Shown here piece by piece: positions 1-6,800 of a stretch of 12,887 nt of DNA (position 1 is its first letter; each line of letters opens with the position of its first letter). The stretch comes from DATCIH01 sp036507955 (lineage in GTDB: Bacteria > Bacillota > Clostridia > Clostridiales > Clostridiaceae). Position numbers and translations under genes: made by a program. Under the pieces are notes generated by a model, which was given only the letters and a program-made list of their open reading frames with translations, was not told where the DNA came from and did no database searches. Location: positions 1-12,887 of the forward strand of contig DATCIH010000131.1 of assembly GCA_036507955.1 (NCBI GenBank), in the 5' to 3' direction.

Positions 1-181
1 TTTTTGGCATATCCAAATTTAGTTTGCTGGTAATAAATGAATGTCATCATTGGAATAAACTTAGGTTATTTTTGTAATAATTCTAGAGTGTTTTGGCTTA
101 ACTTTTTTATTCAGTTTTTTCATAGCTCACTTTACACAATCAATTAAATATTTTTTAGCTATCTAAAATAAAAAAAAGCTT
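1..181. other. AT-rich leader region without a convincing gene
   Basis: This is the stretch between the leftward riboswitch terminator and the window edge. Read leftward it is presumably the 5' untranslated part of the gene controlled by the riboswitch, whose start lies outside the window. The only coding possibility seen is a 20-codon basic peptide on the minus strand (61-123) with a poor ribosome site. I do not call it. Confidence 0.5.
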
Positions 182-214
182 AAAAAACGGAATTTCTCCC
201 CATTAAGAAAAACC
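182..214 (-). terminator. Intrinsic terminator of the ykkC-type riboswitch
   Basis: On the minus strand, bases 214-205 pair with 198-189. GG pairs with CC, there is a 2-nt T/T internal loop, then TTTCTT pairs with GAGAAA/G. The hairpin is followed directly by G and six T (187-182), and a second run of T lies further on. The 5' arm overlaps the aptamer's closing helix strand (212-207), so aptamer and terminator should exclude each other. This fits a switch that turns the gene ON when ligand is bound. Confidence 0.7.
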
Positions 215-315
215 TGCCGCCTTGATCTTTTATATCAGCGGTGTAATACCCGTTGGTACCTTGTATCGCTCGGACCAGACTTATTAAAATAACGAAACCC
301 TAGACACACTCTTTC
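207..315 (-). promoter_or_regulatory. ykkC-class riboswitch (variant; ligand subclass unresolved)
   Basis: Read on the minus strand, this RNA carries the hallmark ykkC blocks in order: CTAGGGTTTCG, then CTGGTCCGAGCGATACAAGG, then ACACC, and a hairpin with loop ATAAAAG. A closing helix pairs GAAAGA (315-310) with TTTTTC (212-207). The family senses guanidine (subtype 1) or ppGpp, PRPP and nucleoside diphosphates (subtype 2 variants). Here the usual GGG/CCC stem under the loop is replaced by GAT/ATC, and the conserved GCCCGGGAG segment is changed. An outer CCGC/GCGG helix is present. ACACC and the trailing AGG look more like subtype 2 than guanidine-I. The regulated gene lies beyond the left edge, so the ligand cannot be inferred from context. 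Confidence 0.85.
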
Positions 316-345
316 TTATTTAATTATTAAAAATAGCTTACAAAT

Positions 346-374
346 ATATTAACAAAATATTAACCTAATATCAA
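346..374 (-). promoter_or_regulatory. Promoter of the ykkC-type leader transcript
   Basis: On the minus strand there is a -35 TTGATA (374-369), a 17-bp spacer and a -10 TAATAT (351-346). This would start transcription near 338-340, about 25 nt before the aptamer. Confidence 0.7.
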
Positions 375-426
375 GAGTAATTTTCGATTAATTGAATAAA
401 AATAAAAATAAAAATTCATTTTCTAT

Positions 427-455
427 TTTACAAGGAGACTTTATAATAATATAAT
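427..455 (+). promoter_or_regulatory. Promoter of nadE
   Basis: A -35 TTTACA (427-432), a 17-bp spacer and a perfect -10 TATAAT (450-455) place the transcript start near 462, giving a leader of about 25 nt. A second TATAAT at 442-447 has no good -35 partner. The promoter is back-to-back with the leftward riboswitch promoter. Confidence 0.75.
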
Positions 456-487
456 GAAACTTATAACAATAGATTGGAGTGAGACAT

Positions 488-2392
488 ATGAATTTTATCA
501 GAGTTGGTGCTGCATGTCCGAAAACCGATGTTGGAAATATTACATATAATATAGTTAATATAATGGAATGTATAAATAAAGCTTCAAAGGAATCCTGTAA
601 GCTATTAGTGTTTCCTGAACTATCTGTAACTTCTTATACCTGTGGAGATATTTTCTTGCAAGACCAATTGTTACAAGTTTCTTCAAATGGAATTCATGAC
701 CTTGTTAAATATTCTACGAATTTTGATTTGCTTATTGCAGTAGGAGCACCCTTCAAATTTAAGAATTGCCTTTATAACTGTGCTTTTATAATATTTAAAG
801 GTAAAATTCTTGGCATAATACCAAAAAGCTATATACCTAACTATACAGAATATTACGAAAAAAGATGGTTTACTGAAGGTTTAGGTCTAATTAATAAAGT
901 TATAAGTCTTCCTTACCAAAAGGATATTCCCTTTGGATGTGACATCATATTCTCCTATAAGGATATTAATTTTGGCTTTGAAATATGCGAGGATCTTTGG
1001 GTAACTATACCACCCTCTAGTTATCTTAGTTTAGGAGGGGCACAAATTATTGGTAATCTATCTGCTTCTAATGAAATAGTAAGCAAAGCAGCCTATCGTA
1101 GAGCACTTATTGAAAATCAAAGTGGTCGATGCATATCCTCCTATGTTTATGCCTCCTGTGGAGTACTCGAATCTACCACAGACCTAGTGTTTAGTGGTCA
1201 TATGTTGATTTGTGAAAACGGAAGCCTCCTTAAAGAAAACTCTCGTTTTCAAAGGGATAATTCTATAATAACCTCCATAATAGATGTTGATAAGCTAAAT
1301 CATGACAGGTTAACAAATATAAGCTTTCGAGATGGTCAAAGATATGATAACCTTTCCTATAGAAATGTAAGCTTTAACTTTGAAAGCTTAAGTTATGGGA
1401 AGTTTGATAGAATGGTAACTAAACATCCTTTTGTACCCTCTGATGAATTAAATAGAGAAAGTGTCTGCCAGGAAATATTTGATATTCAAGTGGCAGCTTT
1501 AGCTAAAAGGATTGAAAAGACTACTTTAAGTAAAGCAATAATAGGTATCTCCGGAGGTTTGGATTCAACCTTAGCTCTTTTAGTTACTGTTAAAACCTTT
1601 AAACTATTAAATATTCCCTGGACTAATATAATAACAATAACCCTTCCAGGTTTTGGAACCTCAGATCGTACCTATCAAAATGCCATTGCTCTTTGCAAAA
1701 ATCTTGCCACTGACTTTAGAGAAATAAATATACAAGACGCATGCCTTCAACATTTTAATGATATTGGCCAGGATGCGAGTAAGCTGGATGTTACCTATGA
1801 AAATGTTCAAGCAAGAGAAAGAACTCAAATCCTTATGGATATTGCGAATAAAGAAGGTGGCTTGGTTATAGGAACCGGTGATCTTTCAGAAATAGCCCAG
1901 GGCTGGAGTACTTATAATGGAGACCATATGTCTATGTATGGAGTAAATTGTTCCATACCTAAAACTCTTGTACGCTATTTAGTAAAATATGTAGCCCAAA
2001 AGGAAATGGATGAAATGACCGCAGATATATTAATGGATATTTTAGACACCCCAGTAAGCCCAGAGTTATTACCTAAGAATGCAAAGGGGGAAATATCCCA
2101 AAAAACAGAGGACATAATTGGTCCTTATGAGCTTCATGATTTCTTTCTTTATTATTTCGTCAGACAGGGTTCTTCCAAGGAAAAAATACTTTTCCTTGCT
2201 CAAGAAGCTTTTAATGGAGAATATGATAGTACAACAATAGAAAAATGGTTTAACAGTTTTATAAAGAGATTTTTCAGTCAGCAGTTTAAAAGATCTGCTA
2301 TTCCAGATGGTCCTAAGGTTGGAACCATAAGCTTGTCGCCTAGAGGAGATTGGAGAATGCCCTCTGATGGTAGCTGGGATGCTTGGAAATAG
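488..2392 (+). CDS. nadE: Glutamine-dependent NAD+ synthetase
   Basis: Catalyses the last step of NAD biosynthesis: ATP-dependent amidation of nicotinate adenine dinucleotide with ammonia taken from glutamine. The 634-residue protein has two domains. The N-terminal nitrilase-type glutaminase (about 1-280) shows the Glu-Lys-Cys triad, E44 in FPELSVTSY, K113 in PKSYIPNY and C167 in FEICEDLW. The C-terminal N-type ATP pyrophosphatase (about 325-634) has the PP-loop SGGLDS at 355-360. Length fits the two-domain NadE family; the ammonia-dependent form is less than half as long. The ATG at 488 is preferred over an in-frame GTG at 479 because GGAG (476-479) lies 8 nt upstream of the ATG and overlaps the GTG. 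The gene appears monocistronic, with a near-abutting convergent gene after it. Confidence 0.96.
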   Translation: MNFIRVGAACPKTDVGNITYNIVNIMECINKASKESCKLLVFPELSVTSYTCGDIFLQDQLLQVSSNGIHDLVKYSTNFDLLIAVGAPFKFKNCLYNCAFIIFKGKILGIIPKSYIPNYTEYYEKRWFTEGLGLINKVISLPYQKDIPFGCDIIFSYKDINFGFEICEDLWVTIPPSSYLSLGGAQIIGNLSASNEIVSKAAYRRALIENQSGRCISSYVYASCGVLESTTDLVFSGHMLICENGSLLKENSRFQRDNSIITSIIDVDKLNHDRLTNISFRDGQRYDNLSYRNVSFNFESLSYGKFDRMVTKHPFVPSDELNRESVCQEIFDIQVAALAKRIEKTTLSKAIIGISGGLDSTLALLVTVKTFKLLNIPWTNIITITLPGFGTSDRTYQNAIALCKNLATDFREINIQDACLQHFNDIGQDASKLDVTYENVQARERTQILMDIANKEGGLVIGTGDLSEIAQGWSTYNGDHMSMYGVNCSIPKTLVRYLVKYVAQKEMDEMTADILMDILDTPVSPELLPKNAKGEISQKTEDIIGPYELHDFFLYYFVRQGSSKEKILFLAQEAFNGEYDSTTIEKWFNSFIKRFFSQQFKRSAIPDGPKVGTISLSPRGDWRMPSDGSWDAWK

Positions 2393-2394
2393 AA

Positions 2395-2607
2395 TTACTT
2401 TTTAATAAGAGTTTTAATACCGGAAGATATGCAGATGAAAAAAAGTAAAAAAGGTAAAAAATAAATTACTAAAGTCATCACCGTTTCTCCTATATCCTTT
2501 GAGCTAGAAAATGTCTTTAGTAAAAGTATTATGGTAGGTATGATTCCAACTATACCTACTAGTATTAATATCAGACTTATTATATTTTTATTGTTAATTT
2601 TTTTCAT
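2395..2607 (-). CDS. Small two-helix membrane protein of unknown function
   Basis: A 70-residue protein with two hydrophobic segments, about 9-30 and 44-64. Between them is a short polar loop (KTFSSSKDIGE), and both ends are lysine-rich. The pattern indicates a small inner-membrane protein with no recognisable enzyme motif. A good ribosome site (AGGGGG, about 10 nt before the ATG) and the match between coding extent and hydrophobic pattern support a real gene. It converges on nadE with only 2 bp between the two stop codons and no clear hairpin there, so the transcripts may overlap. I do not recognise a family. Confidence 0.7.
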   Translation of the reverse strand: MKKINNKNIISLILILVGIVGIIPTIILLLKTFSSSKDIGETVMTLVIYFLPFLLFFICISSGIKTLIKK

Positions 2608-2706
2608 TATTTATATCCCCCTAAAATTTAAGTACAATGTAATATTCTATATACTTTTATAAAATCCTTTATTAAATGAAGGAAGTAATACCTTTTATTT
2701 ATAAAG

Positions 2707-2735
2707 TTGACATAAAAATTGCTTTGTTATATCAT
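2707..2735 (+). promoter_or_regulatory. Promoter of gltX
   Basis: A consensus -35 TTGACA (2707-2712), a 17-bp spacer and -10 TATCAT (2730-2735) put transcription start near 2742. No T-box or other leader RNA fits in the roughly 40-nt untranslated region. The promoter lies downstream of an in-frame ATG at 2676, which rules that codon out as the translation start. Confidence 0.8.
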
Positions 2736-2780
2736 TTACAAGGTAAGATTTTTAATATTAAATACATAGGAGTGAAACTA

Positions 2781-4238
2781 ATGGAAGCTATTAAAGTAAG
2801 AACCAGATATGCCCCAAGCCCTACTGGTTATATGCATGTTGGCAATTTAAGAACCGCTTTGTATGCTTTTCTTATAGCCAAACATGAAAATGGAACCTTT
2901 TTACTCAGAATAGAAGATACTGACCAGGAAAGGTATGTGGAAGGCGCTGTTGAAACTATATATTCCACCTTAAGACTTACAGGTCTTGTCCATGATGAAG
3001 GACCTGATATAGGCGGAGACTATGGACCTTATGTTCAAAGTGAAAGAAAGGATTTATATCTTAAATATGCTAAGGAGTTAGTTGCAACAAAGGAAGCTTA
3101 CTACTGCTTTTGTTCAAAGGAACGATTAGATATGTTAAGGGAAAATTCTGAGGCTTTAAAAAGGCCTTACAAGTATGACAAACACTGCATAGACCTTACT
3201 AAGGAAGAGGTAGAAGAAAAAATATCCCTGGGTATTCCTTATGTAATTAGACAAAATAACCCTACTGTTGGGACGACTACCTTTGAAGATGTAATCTATG
3301 GCATAATAACTGTTGAAAATACAGAGCTTGATGATATGATCTTAATAAAATCTGATGGTCTTCCAACCTATAATTTTGCTAATGTAGTAGATGACCATTT
3401 AATGAAGATAACTCATGTGGTAAGAGGCAATGAATATTTAGCCTCTGCACCAAAGTATACAAGGCTTTATGAAGCCTTTAAATGGGAAAGTCCAGTTTAC
3501 GTTCATTGTCCAAGGATAATGAAGGATGCTCAACATAAGCTTGCTAAAAGAGATGGTGATGCCTCCTTTGAAGATCTTCTTGCAAAGGGCTATTTAAAAG
3601 ATGCTATATTAAATTATATTTCTCTGCTTGGCTGGAGTCCAGGAACAACTAGAGAAATATTTTCTCTACAGGAGCTTATTGAAATATTTGATTATAAAAA
3701 TATAAATAAATCTGATGCGATCTTCGATCCACTTAAGCTTAAATGGATGAACGGAGAATACATAAGATTAAAATCTATTGAAGAATTTCATGAGATGGCA
3801 CTTCCTTATTATCAATTATCTTTAAGTAACAGTAATTTAGATTTTAATAAAATTAGTCTACTTCTACATAATAGGACAGAGTTATTAAATGATATACCAG
3901 CACAAATAGACTTCTTTGATATTCTACCCGAATACTCATCAGAACTTTATATTCATAAAAAAATGAAGACAAATACTGAAAATTCGCTGCAAAGTTTAAT
4001 AGTGGCTTTACCAGTATTAGAGAATCTAAAAGTATGGAGCTTTGACTCTATCCATAACTGCGTTATGGAGCTAATATTAAAGCTTGGAGTAAAAAATGGT
4101 ATAATATTATGGCCTTTAAGGACTGCCCTTTCGGGGAAAGCCTTTACCCCAGGTGGAGCCTTTGAAATAGCTGAAATTCTAGGAAAAGAAGAGTCTATAA
4201 AAAGGATTAAATTTGGAATTGAAAAACTAAGTAAATAA
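2781..4238 (+). CDS. gltX: Glutamate--tRNA ligase
   Basis: Class I aminoacyl-tRNA synthetase that charges tRNA-Glu, and in many clostridia also tRNA-Gln before transamidation. It has 485 residues, normal for the family. The Rossmann-fold catalytic domain carries the HIGH-type motif as HVGN (19-22) after YAPSPTGYM. A Cys-X-Cys plus HC pattern (109, 111, 135-136) resembles the GluRS zinc site. The KMSKS loop reads KLAKR (253-257) before DGDASFEDLL, an alanine where serine is usual. The C-terminal helical region binds the anticodon. The start is set by AGGAG (2768-2772) 8 nt before the ATG and by the promoter position; an upstream in-frame extension precedes the promoter and lacks family similarity. 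Confidence 0.95.
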   Translation: MEAIKVRTRYAPSPTGYMHVGNLRTALYAFLIAKHENGTFLLRIEDTDQERYVEGAVETIYSTLRLTGLVHDEGPDIGGDYGPYVQSERKDLYLKYAKELVATKEAYYCFCSKERLDMLRENSEALKRPYKYDKHCIDLTKEEVEEKISLGIPYVIRQNNPTVGTTTFEDVIYGIITVENTELDDMILIKSDGLPTYNFANVVDDHLMKITHVVRGNEYLASAPKYTRLYEAFKWESPVYVHCPRIMKDAQHKLAKRDGDASFEDLLAKGYLKDAILNYISLLGWSPGTTREIFSLQELIEIFDYKNINKSDAIFDPLKLKWMNGEYIRLKSIEEFHEMALPYYQLSLSNSNLDFNKISLLLHNRTELLNDIPAQIDFFDILPEYSSELYIHKKMKTNTENSLQSLIVALPVLENLKVWSFDSIHNCVMELILKLGVKNGIILWPLRTALSGKAFTPGGAFEIAEILGKEESIKRIKFGIEKLSK

Positions 4239-4240
4239 AT

Positions 4241-4270
4241 AAAAAAGAAGCAATTTCTTGCTTCTTTTTT
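4241..4270. terminator. Bidirectional intrinsic terminator between gltX and the leftward operon
   Basis: A 13-bp perfect stem (4241-4253 with 4258-4270) with a 4-nt loop has six A on the 5' flank and six T on the 3' flank, so it serves as a terminator in both directions. It begins 3 nt after gltX and just covers the stop codon of the convergent gene. Confidence 0.9.
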
Positions 4271-5402
4271 ATTTATTAAATTTTCCCGTTATATGCTCTA
4301 TACTTATTTTTATTACTTCAGTTTTATCAATAGAATTTTTAATAGTTTCTACTGCCTTGTCTATATATTCCGGAGAATGCTTTAACAGAAGTTCCCTAAG
4401 GGCTTCAAACTTTTCATCGTCTTTGCATCTTTCTGCAAGTCCAAATAAAATTACGCTTTCATAACTTGTGGTAAACCTTTCTGGAATCACCTTATAATTT
4501 CCAACCACAGAAAAAGAAACCTTAGGCTCATTTTTTATATTATCTATTTTATGACCCTCTATAGCAGAATGAAAATATATTTTATCTTTATAGTATACAT
4601 AATTTAGAGGAGTAGCATATGGGAAGCCCTTTTTATTGTTTGTTGCAAGAGTTCCATATTCACTTTCTTTTAGTATTTGAAGTACTCTTTCCTTGCTCAG
4701 TTCTTTTTCTTTTCTTCTTAAGTCTGTAAACATCCTAAATCTGTAACCCTCCTTTGGAGTAACTCTATCCCATTCATAGCACAAATGGTATAAGCTTACA
4801 ACATCTTGTTCATTATATAAAAGAATTTTTTCCTTCTTACCTTCTGGCATTCTATTAATATATTCAGTATCCTTAACTACCTTGCTAAAGGTTTTTGCTA
4901 GGTTAGTTCCACTTATTAGCTCACTTTCCCTTACGATACCAAATTCCTTTTCTAGGGCTTTTAAACCTACACATAACTTAGATTTTTTTTCAAATAGCTT
5001 TTGCATATCTATCTCTGTAAAGTACTCTTCTATAACAAAATCTATATTATATTTTTTAAATAAATATTTAATTACAGTAAAATCATTGTTACCTGAAAAT
5101 GTAACTAGATATCTTTTGCCACTATTCTTATGCATATCAATAAAATAATCTCTTGCTAAGGTCAGTATATCTATCGCATCATATTTATTTTCTATCATAT
5201 ATTGAGTAACCATAAGTTGTTTTTTCTCCGAGTCGTATATACAGCCACCAAAAACTCCTATACAGATAGGCTTTTTATAAATATAATGTTCTAAATCGAA
5301 GAAAATAGCTTTTTCAATTATGCCCTCCATTCCTGGAAGTTTCAAAGTATACTCACCAATAGCTCCTACTACCGCTATATTATTTTCACGAATTACCACC
5401 AT
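4269..5402 (-). CDS. Fusion protein: RNase H-like (YprB-type) exonuclease domain plus NimA-like FMN split-barrel domain
   Basis: The 377-residue protein appears to contain two unrelated modules. Residues about 30-215 resemble the YprB/RNase H-like DEDD exonuclease fold: DLE at D36/E38 on a beta strand, FSGNNDF with D107, and LYNEQDVVSLYHL with D200. These are positioned as metal-binding acidic motifs. Residues about 240-375 resemble a pyridoxamine-5'-phosphate oxidase/NimA-like flavin-binding barrel: GTLATNNKKGFPYATPL, then IYFHSAIEGHKIDNI. The cellular role is unknown, and substrate (nucleic acid, flavin, or both) cannot be told from sequence. The gene lies 12 bp behind the HAD phosphatase gene in the same direction, with a GAGTG ribosome site, so the two are probably co-transcribed. 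Domain calls are from motif recognition only. Confidence 0.8.
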   Translation of the reverse strand: MVVIRENNIAVVGAIGEYTLKLPGMEGIIEKAIFFDLEHYIYKKPICIGVFGGCIYDSEKKQLMVTQYMIENKYDAIDILTLARDYFIDMHKNSGKRYLVTFSGNNDFTVIKYLFKKYNIDFVIEEYFTEIDMQKLFEKKSKLCVGLKALEKEFGIVRESELISGTNLAKTFSKVVKDTEYINRMPEGKKEKILLYNEQDVVSLYHLCYEWDRVTPKEGYRFRMFTDLRRKEKELSKERVLQILKESEYGTLATNNKKGFPYATPLNYVYYKDKIYFHSAIEGHKIDNIKNEPKVSFSVVGNYKVIPERFTTSYESVILFGLAERCKDDEKFEALRELLLKHSPEYIDKAVETIKNSIDKTEVIKISIEHITGKFNK

Positions 5403-5414
5403 ATCACTCTTTTC

Positions 5415-6137
5415 TTATATATGGATGCTTTCAGAATCCATATAATAAATTACATCTTTTCTTTCAACTACTATTTTTAAATCATTAACTATATCAATAT
5501 CAGATATAACTGCCTTTAATAAGTCCTTTGTTGGATTTACACAGACCGGATGTTTAACCAGTTTAAGCATAGAATAATCTCCAGTTGTATCCCCATAGGC
5601 ATAGGACTTTTCCAAATCTATATCATACTTATGAGATAGTTCTAATACTGCCCTTTCTTTACTGCCACTATCCCACATAGGCTTTACATCACCAGTATAA
5701 ATATTATTTTCATCTAATAAAAACTTAGCACCACGAAAATCATTAAAGCCATATTTTTGTGCCATCTCACAAACAAGTTCTTCAGGACTACCTGATATAG
5801 TTATTAAAATATGCCCTTGTTCTTTATGCCATTTTATTTTATCTCTGGTGTATGTATATACTTTTTCACCTTTTTGTCCTACAACAGCTTTTGCTATAAA
5901 CTCGACCTGAGATTTATGCAAACCTTTTATTGCTTCATTATAAATAATCGTCATCTTTAGAAGATAATTATCATAATTGCCTTGTCTCTTGTCATACTTA
6001 AGATATTCAGGTTTAACATCATTGTACCATTTTTCAGGATTTATTATTTCATATTTGACAAGTTTTTTAAAAATCTCTGTAATTAATCCTTCTCTATATA
6101 AGGTTCCATCAATATCAAAGAAAGCTCCAATAGCCAT
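5415..6137 (-). CDS. HAD-IB family phosphatase-like hydrolase (SerB-like)
   Basis: A 240-residue cytosolic hydrolase of the haloacid dehalogenase superfamily. It has all four motifs. Motif I is FFDIDGTLY, with nucleophile D8 and acid/base D10. Motif II is ITISGSP with S115, motif III has K160 in GSKERAVLEL, and motif IV is AYGDTTGDYSML with D183 and D187. The helical cap between motifs I and II and the overall layout fit the HAD-IB (phosphoserine phosphatase-like) branch. The substrate is not determined by these motifs. The start is fixed by a strong GGAGG 6 nt upstream. It leads a two-gene unit with the exonuclease/flavin-barrel fusion. No strong promoter was found; a weak candidate is TTGTAC-17-CAATAA (6184-6156), so some expression may come from read-through. 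Confidence 0.9.
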   Translation of the reverse strand: MAIGAFFDIDGTLYREGLITEIFKKLVKYEIINPEKWYNDVKPEYLKYDKRQGNYDNYLLKMTIIYNEAIKGLHKSQVEFIAKAVVGQKGEKVYTYTRDKIKWHKEQGHILITISGSPEELVCEMAQKYGFNDFRGAKFLLDENNIYTGDVKPMWDSGSKERAVLELSHKYDIDLEKSYAYGDTTGDYSMLKLVKHPVCVNPTKDLLKAVISDIDIVNDLKIVVERKDVIYYMDSESIHI

Positions 6138-6155
6138 CGCTACCTCCTTTTCAAC

Positions 6156-6196
6156 TTATTGCACTCAGTCCACTCTGGGTACAATAACTGCAATAA
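6156..6196 (-). repeat. Inverted repeat in the leader of the HAD gene
   Basis: Perfect 8-bp arms TTATTGCA (6156-6163) and TGCAATAA (6189-6196) enclose 25 nt, which contain a small CCA/TGG hairpin (6170-6178). In the leftward transcript it would form a branched or long imperfect hairpin ending just before the ribosome site. It could be an operator or an mRNA structure; no known family is recognised. Confidence 0.4.
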
Positions 6197-6217
6197 AAAT
6201 AGACGATATCTCGTCTA
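6195..6217 (-). terminator. Terminator of the PilZ gene
   Basis: A perfect 7-bp stem TAGACGA/TCGTCTA (6200-6206, 6211-6217) with a 4-nt loop is followed on the minus strand by five T (6199-6195). It lies about 50 bp after the PilZ stop codon and separates it from the HAD gene. Confidence 0.8.
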
Positions 6218-6265
6218 CTTTTAATTAACATTATAATTCAAAGTAATACTTTATAAAAACATAGT

Positions 6266-6652
6266 CTATTCAAATATACCCAATTTATCGGTGTAATCAA
6301 CTATAGCCTTAAGTCTTTCCCTATCTAATAGATAAAATTGGCAACCTACTAAATATTTATCATTTTCATTTCTGACCCACTTTACTTCACTTAAGCACCA
6401 AAAGGTTGGATTATCCTCAATTTTAAGCATAAAGGACAAGAAATCCCCCACTTTCATTGGTATCTTACCTATAAAGCAAACCCCGGTCTTTGAAAGATTC
6501 ACTGCCTTTAGTAACGGGCCCTCTACATTAAAATCCCTGTAAACACTTACATTATTTATACAAGGATAAAATATCTCTAAATTAAAATCTATCCTGTCAG
6601 TAAACCTCTTTTCTGGAATGGAAACCTTATCATTTTGGAATTCTTCAACCAT
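6266..6652 (-). CDS. PilZ-domain protein, likely c-di-GMP receptor
   Basis: A 128-residue single-domain protein. It has the two c-di-GMP-contacting motifs of PilZ: RxxxR as RFTDR (16-20) and the NxSxxG form of (D/N)xSxxG as NLSKTG (52-57). The beta-rich remainder (KVGDFLSFMLKI, EVKWVRNENDKYLVGCQF) follows the usual PilZ pattern. Such small stand-alone PilZ proteins act as adaptors coupling the second messenger to motility, surface polysaccharide or regulatory partners; the partner is not visible here. Its upstream ribosome site is GAGGTG. It has its own promoter and terminator, so it is monocistronic, and it is divergent from feoA with about 150 bp between. Confidence 0.9.
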   Translation of the reverse strand: MVEEFQNDKVSIPEKRFTDRIDFNLEIFYPCINNVSVYRDFNVEGPLLKAVNLSKTGVCFIGKIPMKVGDFLSFMLKIEDNPTFWCLSEVKWVRNENDKYLVGCQFYLLDRERLKAIVDYTDKLGIFE

Positions 6653-6676
6653 AGCCTTATTTCACCTCTATAATTA

Positions 6677-6706
6677 ATTATAGCATAAATTTTTGAAGCA
6701 ATACAA
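6677..6706 (-). promoter_or_regulatory. Promoter of the PilZ gene
   Basis: On the minus strand, -35 TTGTAT (6706-6701), an 18-bp spacer and -10 TATAAT (6682-6677). The -10 is preceded by TGC and so forms an extended -10 element. The ribosome site follows within about 15 nt. Confidence 0.7.
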
Positions 6707-6736
6707 TTATTATTGTTTAAAAAAGAAATTAATTTA

Positions 6737-6765
6737 TTGACATAACATACCATAGATGTTATCAT
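6737..6765 (+). promoter_or_regulatory. Promoter of the feoAB operon
   Basis: A consensus -35 TTGACA (6737-6742), a 17-bp spacer and -10 TATCAT (6760-6765). The expected start near 6772 falls at the edge of the Fur operator, so repressor binding would block initiation. Confidence 0.8.
6742..6762. promoter_or_regulatory. Inverted repeat inside the feo promoter
   Basis: Arms ATAACAT (6742-6748) and ATGTTAT (6756-6762), separated by 7 bp, occupy the spacer between the -35 and -10 boxes. The placement is typical of an operator. It does not match the Fur box, so a second regulator is possible. A chance palindrome in AT-rich DNA cannot be excluded. Confidence 0.4.
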
Positions 6766-6770
6766 GTAAT

Positions 6771-6785
6771 TGAGAATGATTTTCA
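6771..6785 (+). promoter_or_regulatory. Fur box at the feo promoter
   Basis: TGAGAATGATTTTCA matches 13 of 15 positions of the 7-1-7 Fur consensus TGATAATNATTATCA and directly follows the -10 box. It predicts repression of ferrous iron uptake when Fe(II) is plentiful. Confidence 0.85.
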
Positions 6786-6800
6786 TTACGAGGTGATATT

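Noticed and set aside
61..123. 20-codon basic peptide frame on the minus strand after the ykkC-type terminator
   Set aside because: Weak ribosome site, very short, lysine-rich as expected from A-rich DNA, and no recognisable family.
479..487. GTG start for nadE
   Set aside because: The GTG overlaps the GGAG that serves the ATG at 488.
2676..2780. 35-codon N-terminal extension of gltX
   Set aside because: The start lies upstream of the gltX promoter (2707-2735), and the extension has no similarity to GluRS. The ATG at 2781 has a good ribosome site.
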